From Ignavibacteria bacterium UBA2373 (lineage in GTDB: Bacteria > Bacteroidota > Ignavibacteria > Kapaibacteriales > UBA961): a stretch of 64,000 nucleotides of DNA. Both the position numbers and the translations under genes were made by a program. Positions 43,984 to 53,132 of this stretch are shown here, piece by piece. Position 1 is the first letter of the stretch; each line of letters begins with the position of its first letter. The notes beneath the pieces were generated by a model. That model ran no database searches. It saw only the letters and a program-made list of their open reading frames with translations, and was not told where the DNA came from. The stretch is from the NCBI GenBank assembly GCA_002344005.1, contig DDTD01000070.1, positions 14,817 to 78,816 on the forward strand. Direction: 5' to 3'.

Positions 43984-44829
43984 ATGGAAAATCAAGAACC
44001 CCAGAGAAAGTTGGTTGTAGGTGGTCTTTCGCTTCCTATTGTTATTGTATTTCTTTTTTTCTTTGTTATAGGGCTTTACGTCTGGTTTGGCTACTTCTAC
44101 AATTATAGTGAAATTACAGGTTCGTTCTTAAATGCACTATATACAGGTTTGGCTTTGGCATTACTCATTGTTGGGGTTATATTACAATCTCGTGAGGTAA
44201 AAGAACTGATCAAACAAAATGAAGAGAATAAAGACTATACTAAAAAACTCGAAACATCATTAGAAAAAAGAGATCAAATTATTGCTCGAAAGAATAAGGA
44301 AGAAACGATTGTTCGTTTGATTAGCTTATATGTTGATGTAATACGTCAAGAGCAAGAACAGGATTATAAATTTTTTAGAGAACGCTTCCTCCAGATATTT
44401 AATTTTCCGGAAACGTATATTCTTAACGAACAGAAAAATAGTGAGAAAGAAAATTTGGAATATATAAAGAACGGTAAGGAAGATCCTAACTATCTTAGAG
44501 CTGTATTCTGTTTTTGTGAATACCAAGTCGGCTATCAGTTCAGATTTTCAAACAACTTGATTTTAAGGATATTTGAATATATCTCTCATGAGTTTAACAC
44601 GAGAAACCCCGATGATATGACCTCGAAGAAGCTTTTTGTGAATATGGTTGTTGATGCTTTAGATAGACATAGATTATTTATATTGTTCTTTGCAGCATTC
44701 TCTGATAAGTATCCTAATCTCAAAAAGTATATTGAAGAATTTGGAGTATTGACAAATTTAAATGACCGATATCTTGAGTTAGTTGAATATAAGAAACTAT
44801 ATAGAGAATCTGCTTTTAGGAGATATTAG
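43984..44829 (+). CDS. Two-TM membrane protein, possibly putAbiC-like abortive-infection protein
   Basis: 281 residues. Two transmembrane helices at about 13-35 and 48-66 (LPIVIVFLFFFVIGLYVWFG; LNALYTGLALALLIVGVIL) are joined directly to a charged coiled-coil (QSREVKELIKQNEENKDYTKK). A soluble helical domain follows, with FFRERF, YLRAVFCFCEYQ and IFEYISHEFN motifs. This layout, N-terminal TM pair then Q-rich coiled coil then an alpha-helical domain, resembles the putative phage abortive-infection family (putAbiC). The match is by pattern only and is uncertain. The gene is AT-rich, ends in its own terminator and sits alone between housekeeping genes, which fits an acquired defence gene. Confidence 0.55.
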   Translation: MENQEPQRKLVVGGLSLPIVIVFLFFFVIGLYVWFGYFYNYSEITGSFLNALYTGLALALLIVGVILQSREVKELIKQNEENKDYTKKLETSLEKRDQIIARKNKEETIVRLISLYVDVIRQEQEQDYKFFRERFLQIFNFPETYILNEQKNSEKENLEYIKNGKEDPNYLRAVFCFCEYQVGYQFRFSNNLILRIFEYISHEFNTRNPDDMTSKKLFVNMVVDALDRHRLFILFFAAFSDKYPNLKKYIEEFGVLTNLNDRYLELVEYKKLYRESAFRRY

Positions 44830-45012
44830 TTCTTAATTTTCAATACTACTAACAAATGTATTTTTAGATGTTTTCTATGTTGTCGGTTATTCCTGTATGC
44901 GAAAGATTATTGCATGATGTGTCTTATATATACACGTGATGTATGTGAAGTATTTTGAAATGGGAAAATCGTCTTCATTCATTCTTGATTTAGTTATACT
45001 GAATAATTCCAC

Positions 45013-45041
45013 AAAAAAGGGCTTTAAAAAAGCCCTTTTTT
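45013..45041. terminator. Bidirectional Rho-independent terminator
   Basis: An A-rich left arm plus GGGCTT (45013-45024) pairs with AAGCCC plus a T-rich right arm (45030-45041). T-runs occur on both strands, so it serves both the putAbiC-like gene and the convergent murD. Confidence 0.88.
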
Positions 45042-45053
45042 TATAGAAATATC

Positions 45054-46397
45054 TTAGTTTTCTTGAAGTGCCATAACCGCTTGTTTAAAGACTTCACCGC
45101 GATGTTCATAATTTAAAAACATATCGAAGGATTTACAAGCCGGAGAAAATAAGACAATACTATGGGGATTGGCATTCTGTAAGCCAAGTTGTACTGCGTG
45201 TTCAAGAGAATCGGCACGGATACATCGTACCATTGCGCTATAATGATTGAAAATTGCATCTTTTTCTTCACCGATACAAATAATGCAATGTACATTGTTG
45301 TGTACCAGCTCATCCAAGGAAGAATAATGATTATTGTCGCCTCTGCCGCCTGCAATCCAGACAATAGGTTTTTGATAGCTTGAAAGCGCATACCATGCCG
45401 CATTGACATTGGTTGCTTTAGAATCATTAATGAAATCAATAGAGTGGAGGGTACGTACAAATTCCAGACGATGTTCCACGCCCGAAAACTTCATAAGCGA
45501 TTCGCGAATATCTTCATTGCTGACTTCAAAAGCCCGCACTGCCAGCGCTGCTGCCAAAGCATTTTGCGCATTATGATCCCCGGGCAATCGCATTTCATCG
45601 AATACCATTATCATTTCCTCTTTATGCTGTATAGTATTTTTTATACACAAAGTACGGTCTTTTTTATAGCCACCTTGCTGCATTGGCGACATACTGAAAT
45701 ACTGCACTTGTGCTGCCGATTGATGCGGATATGCTGCAACCGCACTGTCATCGGCATTCAAAATTAGCAAATCATTTGCTGTTTGATTCTTTGTGATGAA
45801 AAATTTTGCTTTCGTATAGTTCTCAAATGTGCCATGATATGCCAAGTGATCGGGCGTAATATTGAGAATAATTGCAATATGAGGATGAAATGATTGTGTC
45901 CTATCAAGTTGATAACTGCTTGTTTCTACAACAATTATTGTGTTTGGATCTATGGTGTCCACAAGCTCCGATACGGGTGTGCCTATATTTCCTGCTGCAA
46001 CAGATTTTTTTCCTGCATAATTTAAAATAAATGCAATAAGGGTTGTTGTCGTTGTTTTTCCATTTGTGCCTGTGACGGCAATAATCGGATTTTCGAGAAA
46101 AGTGCAACCATATTCCAGCTCGCTGATAATGGGTATGCCCGCTTGTTCGGCTTGCTGTATAATCGGCGCATGAGGCGGTATGCCCGGAGAGGTAATGATA
46201 ATGTCTGTGTGGAGTAGTGTCCGTTCGGAATGCCCGCCAAATTCATAGTCAATGCCGACCGAATCAAGCTTCGCCGCCGCCGGACGATGATATTCAAGAG
46301 ATTGATATTCTGAAAGAAATACGCGATTTCCTTTGCGATGTGCCAACAATGCCGCAGCAATGCCGCTTTTGCCCGCACCAAGTACTGTAATATTCAT
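45054..46397 (-). CDS. murD: UDP-N-acetylmuramoylalanine--D-glutamate ligase
   Basis: A 447-residue Mur ligase that adds D-Glu to UDP-MurNAc-L-Ala in peptidoglycan synthesis. The N-terminal Rossmann domain has VLGAGKSGIAAA; the ATP-binding loop is TGTNGKTTT (G110-T116); then AAGNIGTPVSEL, EDSSYQLD-type ETSSYQLD, LNITPDHLAYHGT and NDSKATNVNAAWYAL follow, with a C-terminal GGRGDNN and SPACKSFDMF. It is complete. It lies downstream of the kinase/regulator pair on the same strand with an 81-base gap, and is probably separately expressed or weakly linked. Confidence 0.95.
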   Translation of the reverse strand: MNITVLGAGKSGIAAALLAHRKGNRVFLSEYQSLEYHRPAAAKLDSVGIDYEFGGHSERTLLHTDIIITSPGIPPHAPIIQQAEQAGIPIISELEYGCTFLENPIIAVTGTNGKTTTTTLIAFILNYAGKKSVAAGNIGTPVSELVDTIDPNTIIVVETSSYQLDRTQSFHPHIAIILNITPDHLAYHGTFENYTKAKFFITKNQTANDLLILNADDSAVAAYPHQSAAQVQYFSMSPMQQGGYKKDRTLCIKNTIQHKEEMIMVFDEMRLPGDHNAQNALAAALAVRAFEVSNEDIRESLMKFSGVEHRLEFVRTLHSIDFINDSKATNVNAAWYALSSYQKPIVWIAGGRGDNNHYSSLDELVHNNVHCIICIGEEKDAIFNHYSAMVRCIRADSLEHAVQLGLQNANPHSIVLFSPACKSFDMFLNYEHRGEVFKQAVMALQEN

Positions 46398-46478
46398 TGA
46401 TTGCCCGAGTATGTATCAAAATTCCACTCAAAGATACAATCTTTCCCTATTATGATACAACAAAAAGCTCTATGGGTT

Positions 46479-47171
46479 TTACATTGCACGCTCTAAAAGT
46501 TTATAGCCCGTTCCGTGAACATTGACAATTTCCACATGATGATCATTGCGCATATATTTGCGCAACCGTGTAATAAACACATCCATACTTCTGCCATTAA
46601 AATAACTATCATCGCCCCATATTTTTTTTAAGGCTATTTCGCGACGCAACACAGTGTTTTTATTCTCGCAAAGCATTTTTAGTAAATCGGCTTCTTTGCT
46701 TGTGAGAGGTTGGCGATAATTGTCGGCTGTCAATAAACGCTCATCATAATCGAAGGAAAAAGCCCCCAAAGAAAATTTGGTTTTGGGCACTTCTTGTTTA
46801 ATGTGTAAGCAACGACGTAAAACGGCTTGAATACGGAATAATAATTCTTCTGCACTGAATGGTTTTGTCACATAATCATCTGCACCTATGGAAAATCCTT
46901 CGATTTTATCTTCTTTCATACCTTTTGCCGTTAAAAAAATAATAGGCACATTGGTATCGCGCATACGAATTTCCCTTGCAAGGTCAAAGCCATCACGTTT
47001 GGGCATCATCACATCCAGCACACATAAATCGGGCTTTTCTTCTAAAAATGCTTGCAGCCCTTCATCACCATCACTGCGCAAGCGAATTTTATATTGTTTT
47101 AATTCTAAAAATTCTTGTAATACTGCTCCTAAATTAGGATCATCTTCAACCAAAAGAATATTGTGATTCAT
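46479..47171 (-). CDS. OmpR/PhoB-family response regulator
   Basis: A 230-residue DNA-binding regulator. The receiver domain has acidic pocket LLVEDDP, phospho-acceptor D53 (VLDVMMPKRDG), switch Thr in FLTAKG and Lys in VTKPFSAEEL. The C-terminal winged-helix domain at about 130-228 carries LTSKEADLLKMLCENKN, IWGDDSYFNGRSMDVFITRLRKYM and VHGTGYKLL. The ATG at 47171 starts at the conserved receiver; longer starts overlap the kinase gene. It follows the kinase stop by 25 bases, so it is the cognate regulator. Confidence 0.94.
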   Translation of the reverse strand: MNHNILLVEDDPNLGAVLQEFLELKQYKIRLRSDGDEGLQAFLEEKPDLCVLDVMMPKRDGFDLAREIRMRDTNVPIIFLTAKGMKEDKIEGFSIGADDYVTKPFSAEELLFRIQAVLRRCLHIKQEVPKTKFSLGAFSFDYDERLLTADNYRQPLTSKEADLLKMLCENKNTVLRREIALKKIWGDDSYFNGRSMDVFITRLRKYMRNDHHVEIVNVHGTGYKLLERAM

Positions 47172-47196
47172 ACGACATTGAGAAATAGATAAAACA

Positions 47197-49491
47197 TTAT
47201 GATGATAATCGAGAAAATAAGGGTAGAGCAATAGTAAATGTACTTCCTTTTTGGGGTTCGCTATCCACAGAAATTGTGCCTTCATGAGCTTCGACCATTG
47301 CTTTGACATAACTTAGCCCCAGACCAAATCCTTTGACATCATGGCGATTACCGGTGGGCACACGATAAAAACGCTCAAAGACCATAGTTGCTTGCTCTCG
47401 TGTCATGCCGCGCCCTTTGTCTTTAACCGCAATATAAATATACTTGCTGTCATTTTTTGTTTCAATAGTAATGTCGGGTACATCGGGCGAATATTTAATG
47501 GCATTATCAAGCAAATTGCGGATAATATCACTTAAATGAGTCGAGTCGCCGTAGAGAACACTTGCTTTTGCATGTAATTGTGTATGGAGTGAGCCGCCTC
47601 GTTTATCTATTTGAATATGGGCATTGTGTGACTCACTCACAATGATAGCATGGATATCTACTTGTTCGGGAACAATAGAATATGTGCCATTTTCAATTTG
47701 AGCTGCTTGCAATAATAATTCCACATGCTTGCCAAGACGTTTATTTTCCGAGTGAATAATGCCGGCAAAACGCTGTCTTCGAGCTTCATCAGCAGCAATA
47801 TCCGGATCTTTTAATGCTTCACTTGCAAGCGAAATTGTCGAAATAGGTGTCTGAAATTCATGCGTCATATTATTGATAAATTCTGTTTTCATATCGGACA
47901 GCTTTTTCTGACGATTCATTGTTACGACTGTATAACCAAAAGATGTGACAACAATTGATAAAAATATGCCTGAAGCTAATAATTGCTTCCATATTTTTTC
48001 GAATGCCGATGAAGTATTATCGTGAAAATAAAGTCTCAACTCATATTCACTCGGTAAAATATCATTAGGGAATAATGTGGCAGTATAAACATTGCTGCTG
48101 TTATCTGATTGCAGCGCTTTATGAGAAAATGCAATTTTCCCTGATTGAGTATGGCGTACATCATAGGAAAAGGGAAGTTCGATACCGCTATTTTTTATTT
48201 TTGTGCGTATGAGATTTTCTAAGGAATCGGAATGGAGGCGTTGTTGAATCGGTCGTGGACCGGTTGCAAGTTCTGCAATCCAACGTGCTGTCATATCAGT
48301 GACTTGATGCACTTTTTGTGCAACATTGTGTACTGTAACTTTTTTTGCTGCCTTCGGTGATTGATGCGTAATCCTAGCCGTCGGAGAAATTATTTTTTGT
48401 GCAACAGTGAGTGTGGCAGCTTTGGTGGGAGATGTATATTGTTCGGATGATGAAGATGAAAATATAATTGCGTTTTTATGTGAGTAATTATCTGTATTAA
48501 AAACAAATGTTGTCTTTGGTTCATTTGTATAAGCAGAGGATTTACGATTTTGCGCTGTGGGATTCCATGTAATTCTTTTATCCGTTCCAACATTCGTAGA
48601 AGAATGTGTGGAAGAAGCATTATCATATCCTATTGTTCTAAACATACTTTCCGGTCTATTGACTCTAATATTGCGGTTACTGTATGAAGGCGTAAAAGAG
48701 GATTCTTCAGGAAAACTATTATCCTGTTCTATTTCCATACCTGAATTACAGAGCTGAATAATCACATTTTCGATAATTTTATTTTTATTGCTCATTATAA
48801 TTTTGATGGATGAGTCTTGTCTGCGTAATTCTTTCACTTGATTTTGTAATTCTTTTTCTTTTTGGAATGTTTGAATCCTCATTTGGGAGCGTCGTTGTGA
48901 AGAAGCATTTTTTCTGTCGCGGGATGCCATGCGTCGTACTTCACGATCATTGAGTGCAAGTGTAAGCATTTCGGCATTAGCATTCATCAATTGTATATCG
49001 TTGATATGCAGTAAAGGTCGGGCATGAATAGTATCTTCATTATCTTTGTTTATTCGAAAAGCGTCACGGGTGGGTTCTTCTTCTTCCATTTCCTCAGAGT
49101 CAGCAGATTCGGAAGCGCTATGGTCAAGGGATTCTTCGTCGGTTTCTTCACTATACTCATTCTGATATTTGGAAGATGGAACGGTCGTGCGAGCAACCGG
49201 TGACTGTATGTTTTTGTCACTATTGTCGGTGTTCGGTGAGGTATTGGGGTTGGTTGAGCCGGTTTGGGTGTCGGCATCTTGCTGTTTTTCAAAGTGCATG
49301 GCGAGCAAACGTTCAGATTCCTTTTCTTCCATTGAGCGTACCATATCGCTGAGTGCCTCATTGACACGGTGTCTAAATTGTTCATCATTAAGGCTCAAAG
49401 CAGCATCTATCCAATATAATTGCACGCCGATCAGACCAAAAAGTGAGAGAAGCATGGCAGCTATGACCGCAGTCAGTTTCTTTTTATTCAT
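47197..49491 (-). CDS. Transmembrane sensor histidine kinase
   Basis: 764 residues. TM1 is at about 7-28. A long extracytoplasmic segment of roughly 480 residues follows, rich in Ser, Thr, Asn, Glu and Lys and partly low-complexity. TM2 is at about 510-530 (LLASGIFLSIVVTSFGYTVV). HisKA has phospho-acceptor H544 in NNMTHEFQTPIS. The ATPase domain shows NLLDNAIKYSPD, DKGRGMT, and GFGLGLSYVKAMVEAH. The large sensory segment is longer than usual for this Bacteroidetes-type kinase family and its central part does not look like a known Cache or PAS fold. Cognate regulator is immediately downstream. Confidence 0.93.
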   Translation of the reverse strand: MNKKKLTAVIAAMLLSLFGLIGVQLYWIDAALSLNDEQFRHRVNEALSDMVRSMEEKESERLLAMHFEKQQDADTQTGSTNPNTSPNTDNSDKNIQSPVARTTVPSSKYQNEYSEETDEESLDHSASESADSEEMEEEEPTRDAFRINKDNEDTIHARPLLHINDIQLMNANAEMLTLALNDREVRRMASRDRKNASSQRRSQMRIQTFQKEKELQNQVKELRRQDSSIKIIMSNKNKIIENVIIQLCNSGMEIEQDNSFPEESSFTPSYSNRNIRVNRPESMFRTIGYDNASSTHSSTNVGTDKRITWNPTAQNRKSSAYTNEPKTTFVFNTDNYSHKNAIIFSSSSSEQYTSPTKAATLTVAQKIISPTARITHQSPKAAKKVTVHNVAQKVHQVTDMTARWIAELATGPRPIQQRLHSDSLENLIRTKIKNSGIELPFSYDVRHTQSGKIAFSHKALQSDNSSNVYTATLFPNDILPSEYELRLYFHDNTSSAFEKIWKQLLASGIFLSIVVTSFGYTVVTMNRQKKLSDMKTEFINNMTHEFQTPISTISLASEALKDPDIAADEARRQRFAGIIHSENKRLGKHVELLLQAAQIENGTYSIVPEQVDIHAIIVSESHNAHIQIDKRGGSLHTQLHAKASVLYGDSTHLSDIIRNLLDNAIKYSPDVPDITIETKNDSKYIYIAVKDKGRGMTREQATMVFERFYRVPTGNRHDVKGFGLGLSYVKAMVEAHEGTISVDSEPQKGSTFTIALPLFSRLSS

Positions 49492-49658
49492 AATGCTTGT
49501 ATGCTATATATTGACAATACTACAAAATTACTTCATCTTGTTTTATTGTTTAATTTTCTTAACATGTGCTTAACATTTTTGAGTTATTTTGACACAATAG
49601 TGTGTTGAACTTAGACTTAGCCAATAAGTTGCATTTTGTAATCGGAAGGATGTTTTTT

Positions 49659-50570
49659 ATGAAGTTTTCAGTTCTAGGAACTAAAGCCGGCGGTCCGCCT
49701 ATTCTTGGACACAATTTTTCCGCAACGGTGTTGTGGATCAATCATGGATATATATTGTTTGATTGCGGAGAGGGAACGCAATATCGGCTTCTTGAGCTTG
49801 GTATATCATTTAATTCTTGTCGTGTTATTTGTATAAGTCATTTTCATGGCGACCATTTATGGGGATTGATGCCATTACTTTCGGCTTGTTGTTCCATGCA
49901 GAGAAAATCGCCATTAACCATTATTGCTCCACAAGGAATACGTCTATTTGTCGAGCAATCCGCTTCCTTATCGGGTATGACTTTTCCATTCCCTATTGAA
50001 TTTGTCGAGTTAAGACCAGGGTTTGAAGGCACTGCAGCAGTGTTTACGGGGTATGAAGTCATGGCAAATATGTTAGATCATCGGCTTGATTCTTTTGGCT
50101 TTCGTATTGATTTCCCGCTTCATTACAATGTTGATATGAAGAAATTGGAACAATATGGTATTGAGCAAGGAGCTGTGATTGGTGAGTTAAAAAATGTGGG
50201 GCATATCCGGCATCCGATGACTGATGATGTGATTTATTTAGATGAGGTCTTAGCCCATCCGCCAAGCAGGGAATCCTTTGTATATTGTGGGGATACAAGA
50301 CCATGCAGTGCAGAAATTGACTTAGCTCATAATGCGACGGTATTGGTGCATGAAGCCACATTTCTCCATCAAGATGAAAAAGCGGCGTATGAAAAATATC
50401 ATACTACCGCAAGACAAGCAGCTGAAATGGCACTTCAAGCAGAGGTTTCCCAACTGTGGATAACGCATATAAGCAACAGATACCCCGAAACGACGGCATT
50501 ACTTGATGAAGCACGAAGCATTTTTCCCCAAACATTTATAGCACAAGCATTGCGTATAGTTGAACTATAA
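49659..50570 (+). CDS. rnz: Ribonuclease Z
   Basis: A 303-residue metallo-beta-lactamase-fold endonuclease that matures tRNA 3' ends. The zinc motif is SHFHGDHLWGL, preceded by YILFDCGEGTQYRL; downstream are VYCGDTRPC, LVHEATFLHQDE and the final TTARQAAEMA and WITHISNRY segments, all characteristic of RNase Z. I start at the ATG at 49659, 8-10 bases after GGAAGGA; the nearby ATG at 49650 overlaps that ribosome-binding site. It is divergent from the histidine kinase gene. Confidence 0.93.
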   Translation: MKFSVLGTKAGGPPILGHNFSATVLWINHGYILFDCGEGTQYRLLELGISFNSCRVICISHFHGDHLWGLMPLLSACCSMQRKSPLTIIAPQGIRLFVEQSASLSGMTFPFPIEFVELRPGFEGTAAVFTGYEVMANMLDHRLDSFGFRIDFPLHYNVDMKKLEQYGIEQGAVIGELKNVGHIRHPMTDDVIYLDEVLAHPPSRESFVYCGDTRPCSAEIDLAHNATVLVHEATFLHQDEKAAYEKYHTTARQAAEMALQAEVSQLWITHISNRYPETTALLDEARSIFPQTFIAQALRIVEL

Positions 50571-50661
50571 GCAGGGTCTGATACTAAAATTTAGATTTTT
50601 TTTGCACTGTGTGCAGCGTTTTAGATAGGTTTTTCATCTAATGGTGTAGAAAACAAAAACT

Positions 50662-51207
50662 ATGAAAATGAGCGAAAAAGAAATCATTGAAAAGGCGAAG
50701 AAAGGCAATAATAAAGCATTCTCTGAATTGTATAAAACGCATGTGACGAGGCTTTATCGCTTTATGAAACAATGTGGGTCGCGCTATTCCAATGATGAGA
50801 TTGAAGATATAGTGCAAAGAGCATTTGTCAAAGCATTTACCAAAATTGACACCTTCGAACATACATCAAGTTTTTCTACATGGTTGTTTCGCATTGCCAT
50901 GAATGAATTACGCAGCGATATGCGACGAGTTTCCCTTGTTACCTTAGAAGCCATTGCCGATGAAATATACGATTATGAAGATGAACATGCCGACGAGTTT
51001 GTGTGGAATATGGCAATGAAAGAAATGCTCAATGAATTATCTGATATAAAAAAATCGGTATTTATTCTCTATGAAGTTGAAGGATACTCTCATGCGGAAA
51101 TTGGTCATATACTTGGTATGGAAGAAAGCAGTAGTCGTTCATTGTTAGCACGCACTAAACAATTCTTACGTAAACGTTGGATACTGTCAAAGGAGATAGA
51201 TTTATGA
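50662..51207 (+). CDS. ECF-type RNA polymerase sigma factor
   Basis: A 181-residue sigma-70-family extracytoplasmic-function factor. Region 2 is at about 20-90 (FSELYKTHVTRLYRFM, DEIEDIVQRAFVKAF, FSTWLFRIAMNELRSDMRR). Region 4 is at about 125-175 (KSVFILYEVEGYSHAEIGHILGMEESSSRSLLARTKQFL). An alternative start two codons later is possible. Its stop codon overlaps the next gene's start (ATGA), the usual coupling of a sigma factor to its regulator. Confidence 0.94.
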   Translation: MKMSEKEIIEKAKKGNNKAFSELYKTHVTRLYRFMKQCGSRYSNDEIEDIVQRAFVKAFTKIDTFEHTSSFSTWLFRIAMNELRSDMRRVSLVTLEAIADEIYDYEDEHADEFVWNMAMKEMLNELSDIKKSVFILYEVEGYSHAEIGHILGMEESSSRSLLARTKQFLRKRWILSKEIDL

Positions 51208-51692
51208 AAATATCAAATTTCTATGATGATGATGATATGCCGTCAATGGAGGCACGTCAAAGAATGTGGAATCGTATTTCACAGTCTTTATCAACAAAAA
51301 AACAAGCACATTTTTTTATTGAAACACGTAGCTTTTTTTATGGCATGGTGGCTTCTGTGTTAATAACGCTTTGTGGTGTTGGTCTATATTCTACTGTAGG
51401 TGGTTTAGTAAGCAGCGAAAATGAGAATAAGGAAACAGAAGCATATAAAACTGCAATTCGAGAATTTGAAAAAGTTGTTCCTTCGAAAATATCGCTGCAA
51501 TCAAACCAATATGAAATTATTCAAGATAAAAAGCAACATATTGCGATGATTGATAAGGAGATTGATAAAGTGAACAAAGAAATGTCTTCGCCGGAATTCG
51601 CAGAGTTACGTCGCATTACATTGCGCCAATTGTATCACACTAAATTGTCAATTATTTTGAGTATGATTGACAATGGAGAAATGGAATTATGA
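51204..51692 (+). CDS. Single-TM protein, probable anti-sigma factor
   Basis: 162 residues, starting at the ATG in the ATGA overlap with the sigma gene, preceded by AGGAG. A short cytoplasmic N-terminus of about 45 residues (MEARQRMWNRISQSL) precedes one TM helix (YGMVASVLITLCGVGLYSTVG). A periplasmic part ends in a coiled coil (IAMIDKEIDKVNKEMSSPEFAELRRI). No zinc-binding HxxxCxxC is present. Position and topology, not homology, support an anti-sigma role. Its stop overlaps the next start (ATGA). Confidence 0.75.
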   Translation: MKISNFYDDDDMPSMEARQRMWNRISQSLSTKKQAHFFIETRSFFYGMVASVLITLCGVGLYSTVGGLVSSENENKETEAYKTAIREFEKVVPSKISLQSNQYEIIQDKKQHIAMIDKEIDKVNKEMSSPEFAELRRITLRQLYHTKLSIILSMIDNGEMEL

Positions 51693-53113
51693 AACACTAC
51701 ACTAAAACAATACAAAAATATATATATCTTCTCTGTGTTCTCATGCTCTTAATAATGGTTGAACAAGAAGAATGTTCTGCTGAAAAAACGAAGAAGTATG
51801 AAAAAAGAATGAGTGTTAAGCCATCTCAATCCATAACGATTGCCAATTTTACCCATAGTGATATTATGATAAAATATCATGATAAACCGGAAATATATTA
51901 TTCTCTGACAGTTAGAATACAATCGAGCGATGAAGATGATGAAATAGAATTTATTGACTCGGTATATATTCGTGATAGAATTTCAGAAAAAGAAATAGTT
52001 GTACAAATGATTGATCGTGCCCCGAATAATCAAAAATCGGATGTGAAAATATTTGGTATTGATTTCGGGGAAGAATTTTTAAAGTCTTGTAAAGGAGAAA
52101 TATACATACCTCAGTCTGCATGGGTAAATATTGGTATTCGATCAACAAAACTTACTATAGATGATATAATACAAGAACTGAAAATAATAGGTGAGTCTAA
52201 TACGATTATTGCAAAAAATTGTAAAAATATAAAAACAATAGTCAACAAAAATGGAACAACACGTTTATATTCATGCAATGGATTTCCTGTCAATTTAGAA
52301 GGTAAAAATGGTACATATACCGCCCAAAATATTGGGGATATTGTTGTGAATGCACCCTATTCCAAAATTGAATTATATGATGTGAACGGAAAGGCGGAAA
52401 TTCAGTCACGGAGCGGTACTGTTCGTGTTAAAAATATTACTCAAGGGCTAATCTGTCGCGCCGATTATACATCAATGAATATAGAAAAAATAAAAAATAA
52501 CACAAGCATTTACACCAAAAGTGCAACAATTACTATCACTGAAGCAGAATCCGTGAGTATGGATGCCGACTATGCGACGATAGGCATACGTAAAGTCATT
52601 GCTGCTGATTCTTTGCATGGTGTGGAAATTGTCAGTCGTTCTTCGACTATTCGATTAGATGATATTGCTGCAAAAATTGATATTGAGTCGCCATACAGTA
52701 CCATTGGTGTGAGAGATATTCGCGGAAACTTGAAATTTTCGGGCAAATCATCCACTGTGAATGGTACCCGTGTAAGCGGTAATATTGACATAGTGTCCGA
52801 TAATGGCGGCGTAGAGTTACGTGATGTAAAAGCAAAAAATATTTATACGGAAATGTACAATGGAAAGATACGTTATTCCTTGATGCAACATCCCGAAAAA
52901 ATATCGTTATACGCAGAACAAGGTAATGTGGCACTTACTGTTCCTAAATCTTTTGACGGAGAATTGCATCTTAGTGCTTCCAATGATATAGAATCTAATA
53001 TAGAGTGCTTAACATCAGCAGGCAAAGTACGTAAATTTGACGGTAAATCAATGACAGGTAAAAAATCAACAGTGACAATTCGTTCTTCCATACTACGATT
53101 TGACGAAAATTAA
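51689..53113 (+). CDS. DUF4097-type secreted beta-helix (putative adhesin) protein
   Basis: 474 residues with an N-terminal signal peptide or anchor (YLLCVLMLLIMV). The body is made of repeated short beta strands of the DUF4097/DUF2807 putative adhesin type: repeated units with I/V-x-S/T-x-S-x-T-I/V patterns such as AEIQSRSGTVRVKNI, GVEIVSRSSTIRLDDI and IDIESPYSTIGVRDI. It is translationally coupled to the anti-sigma gene by an ATGA overlap. Co-occurrence of ECF sigma, anti-sigma and DUF4097 genes is common in bacteria, often as an envelope-stress unit; that role here is inference. Confidence 0.85.
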   Translation: MKHYTKTIQKYIYLLCVLMLLIMVEQEECSAEKTKKYEKRMSVKPSQSITIANFTHSDIMIKYHDKPEIYYSLTVRIQSSDEDDEIEFIDSVYIRDRISEKEIVVQMIDRAPNNQKSDVKIFGIDFGEEFLKSCKGEIYIPQSAWVNIGIRSTKLTIDDIIQELKIIGESNTIIAKNCKNIKTIVNKNGTTRLYSCNGFPVNLEGKNGTYTAQNIGDIVVNAPYSKIELYDVNGKAEIQSRSGTVRVKNITQGLICRADYTSMNIEKIKNNTSIYTKSATITITEAESVSMDADYATIGIRKVIAADSLHGVEIVSRSSTIRLDDIAAKIDIESPYSTIGVRDIRGNLKFSGKSSTVNGTRVSGNIDIVSDNGGVELRDVKAKNIYTEMYNGKIRYSLMQHPEKISLYAEQGNVALTVPKSFDGELHLSASNDIESNIECLTSAGKVRKFDGKSMTGKKSTVTIRSSILRFDEN

Positions 53114-53132
53114 TCAATAAGGTGTTTTTATT

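Noticed and set aside
50585..50605. CTAAAATTTAG followed by T8 as a terminator after rnz
   Set aside because: The 5-bp arms leave a one-base loop, so no stable hairpin can form.
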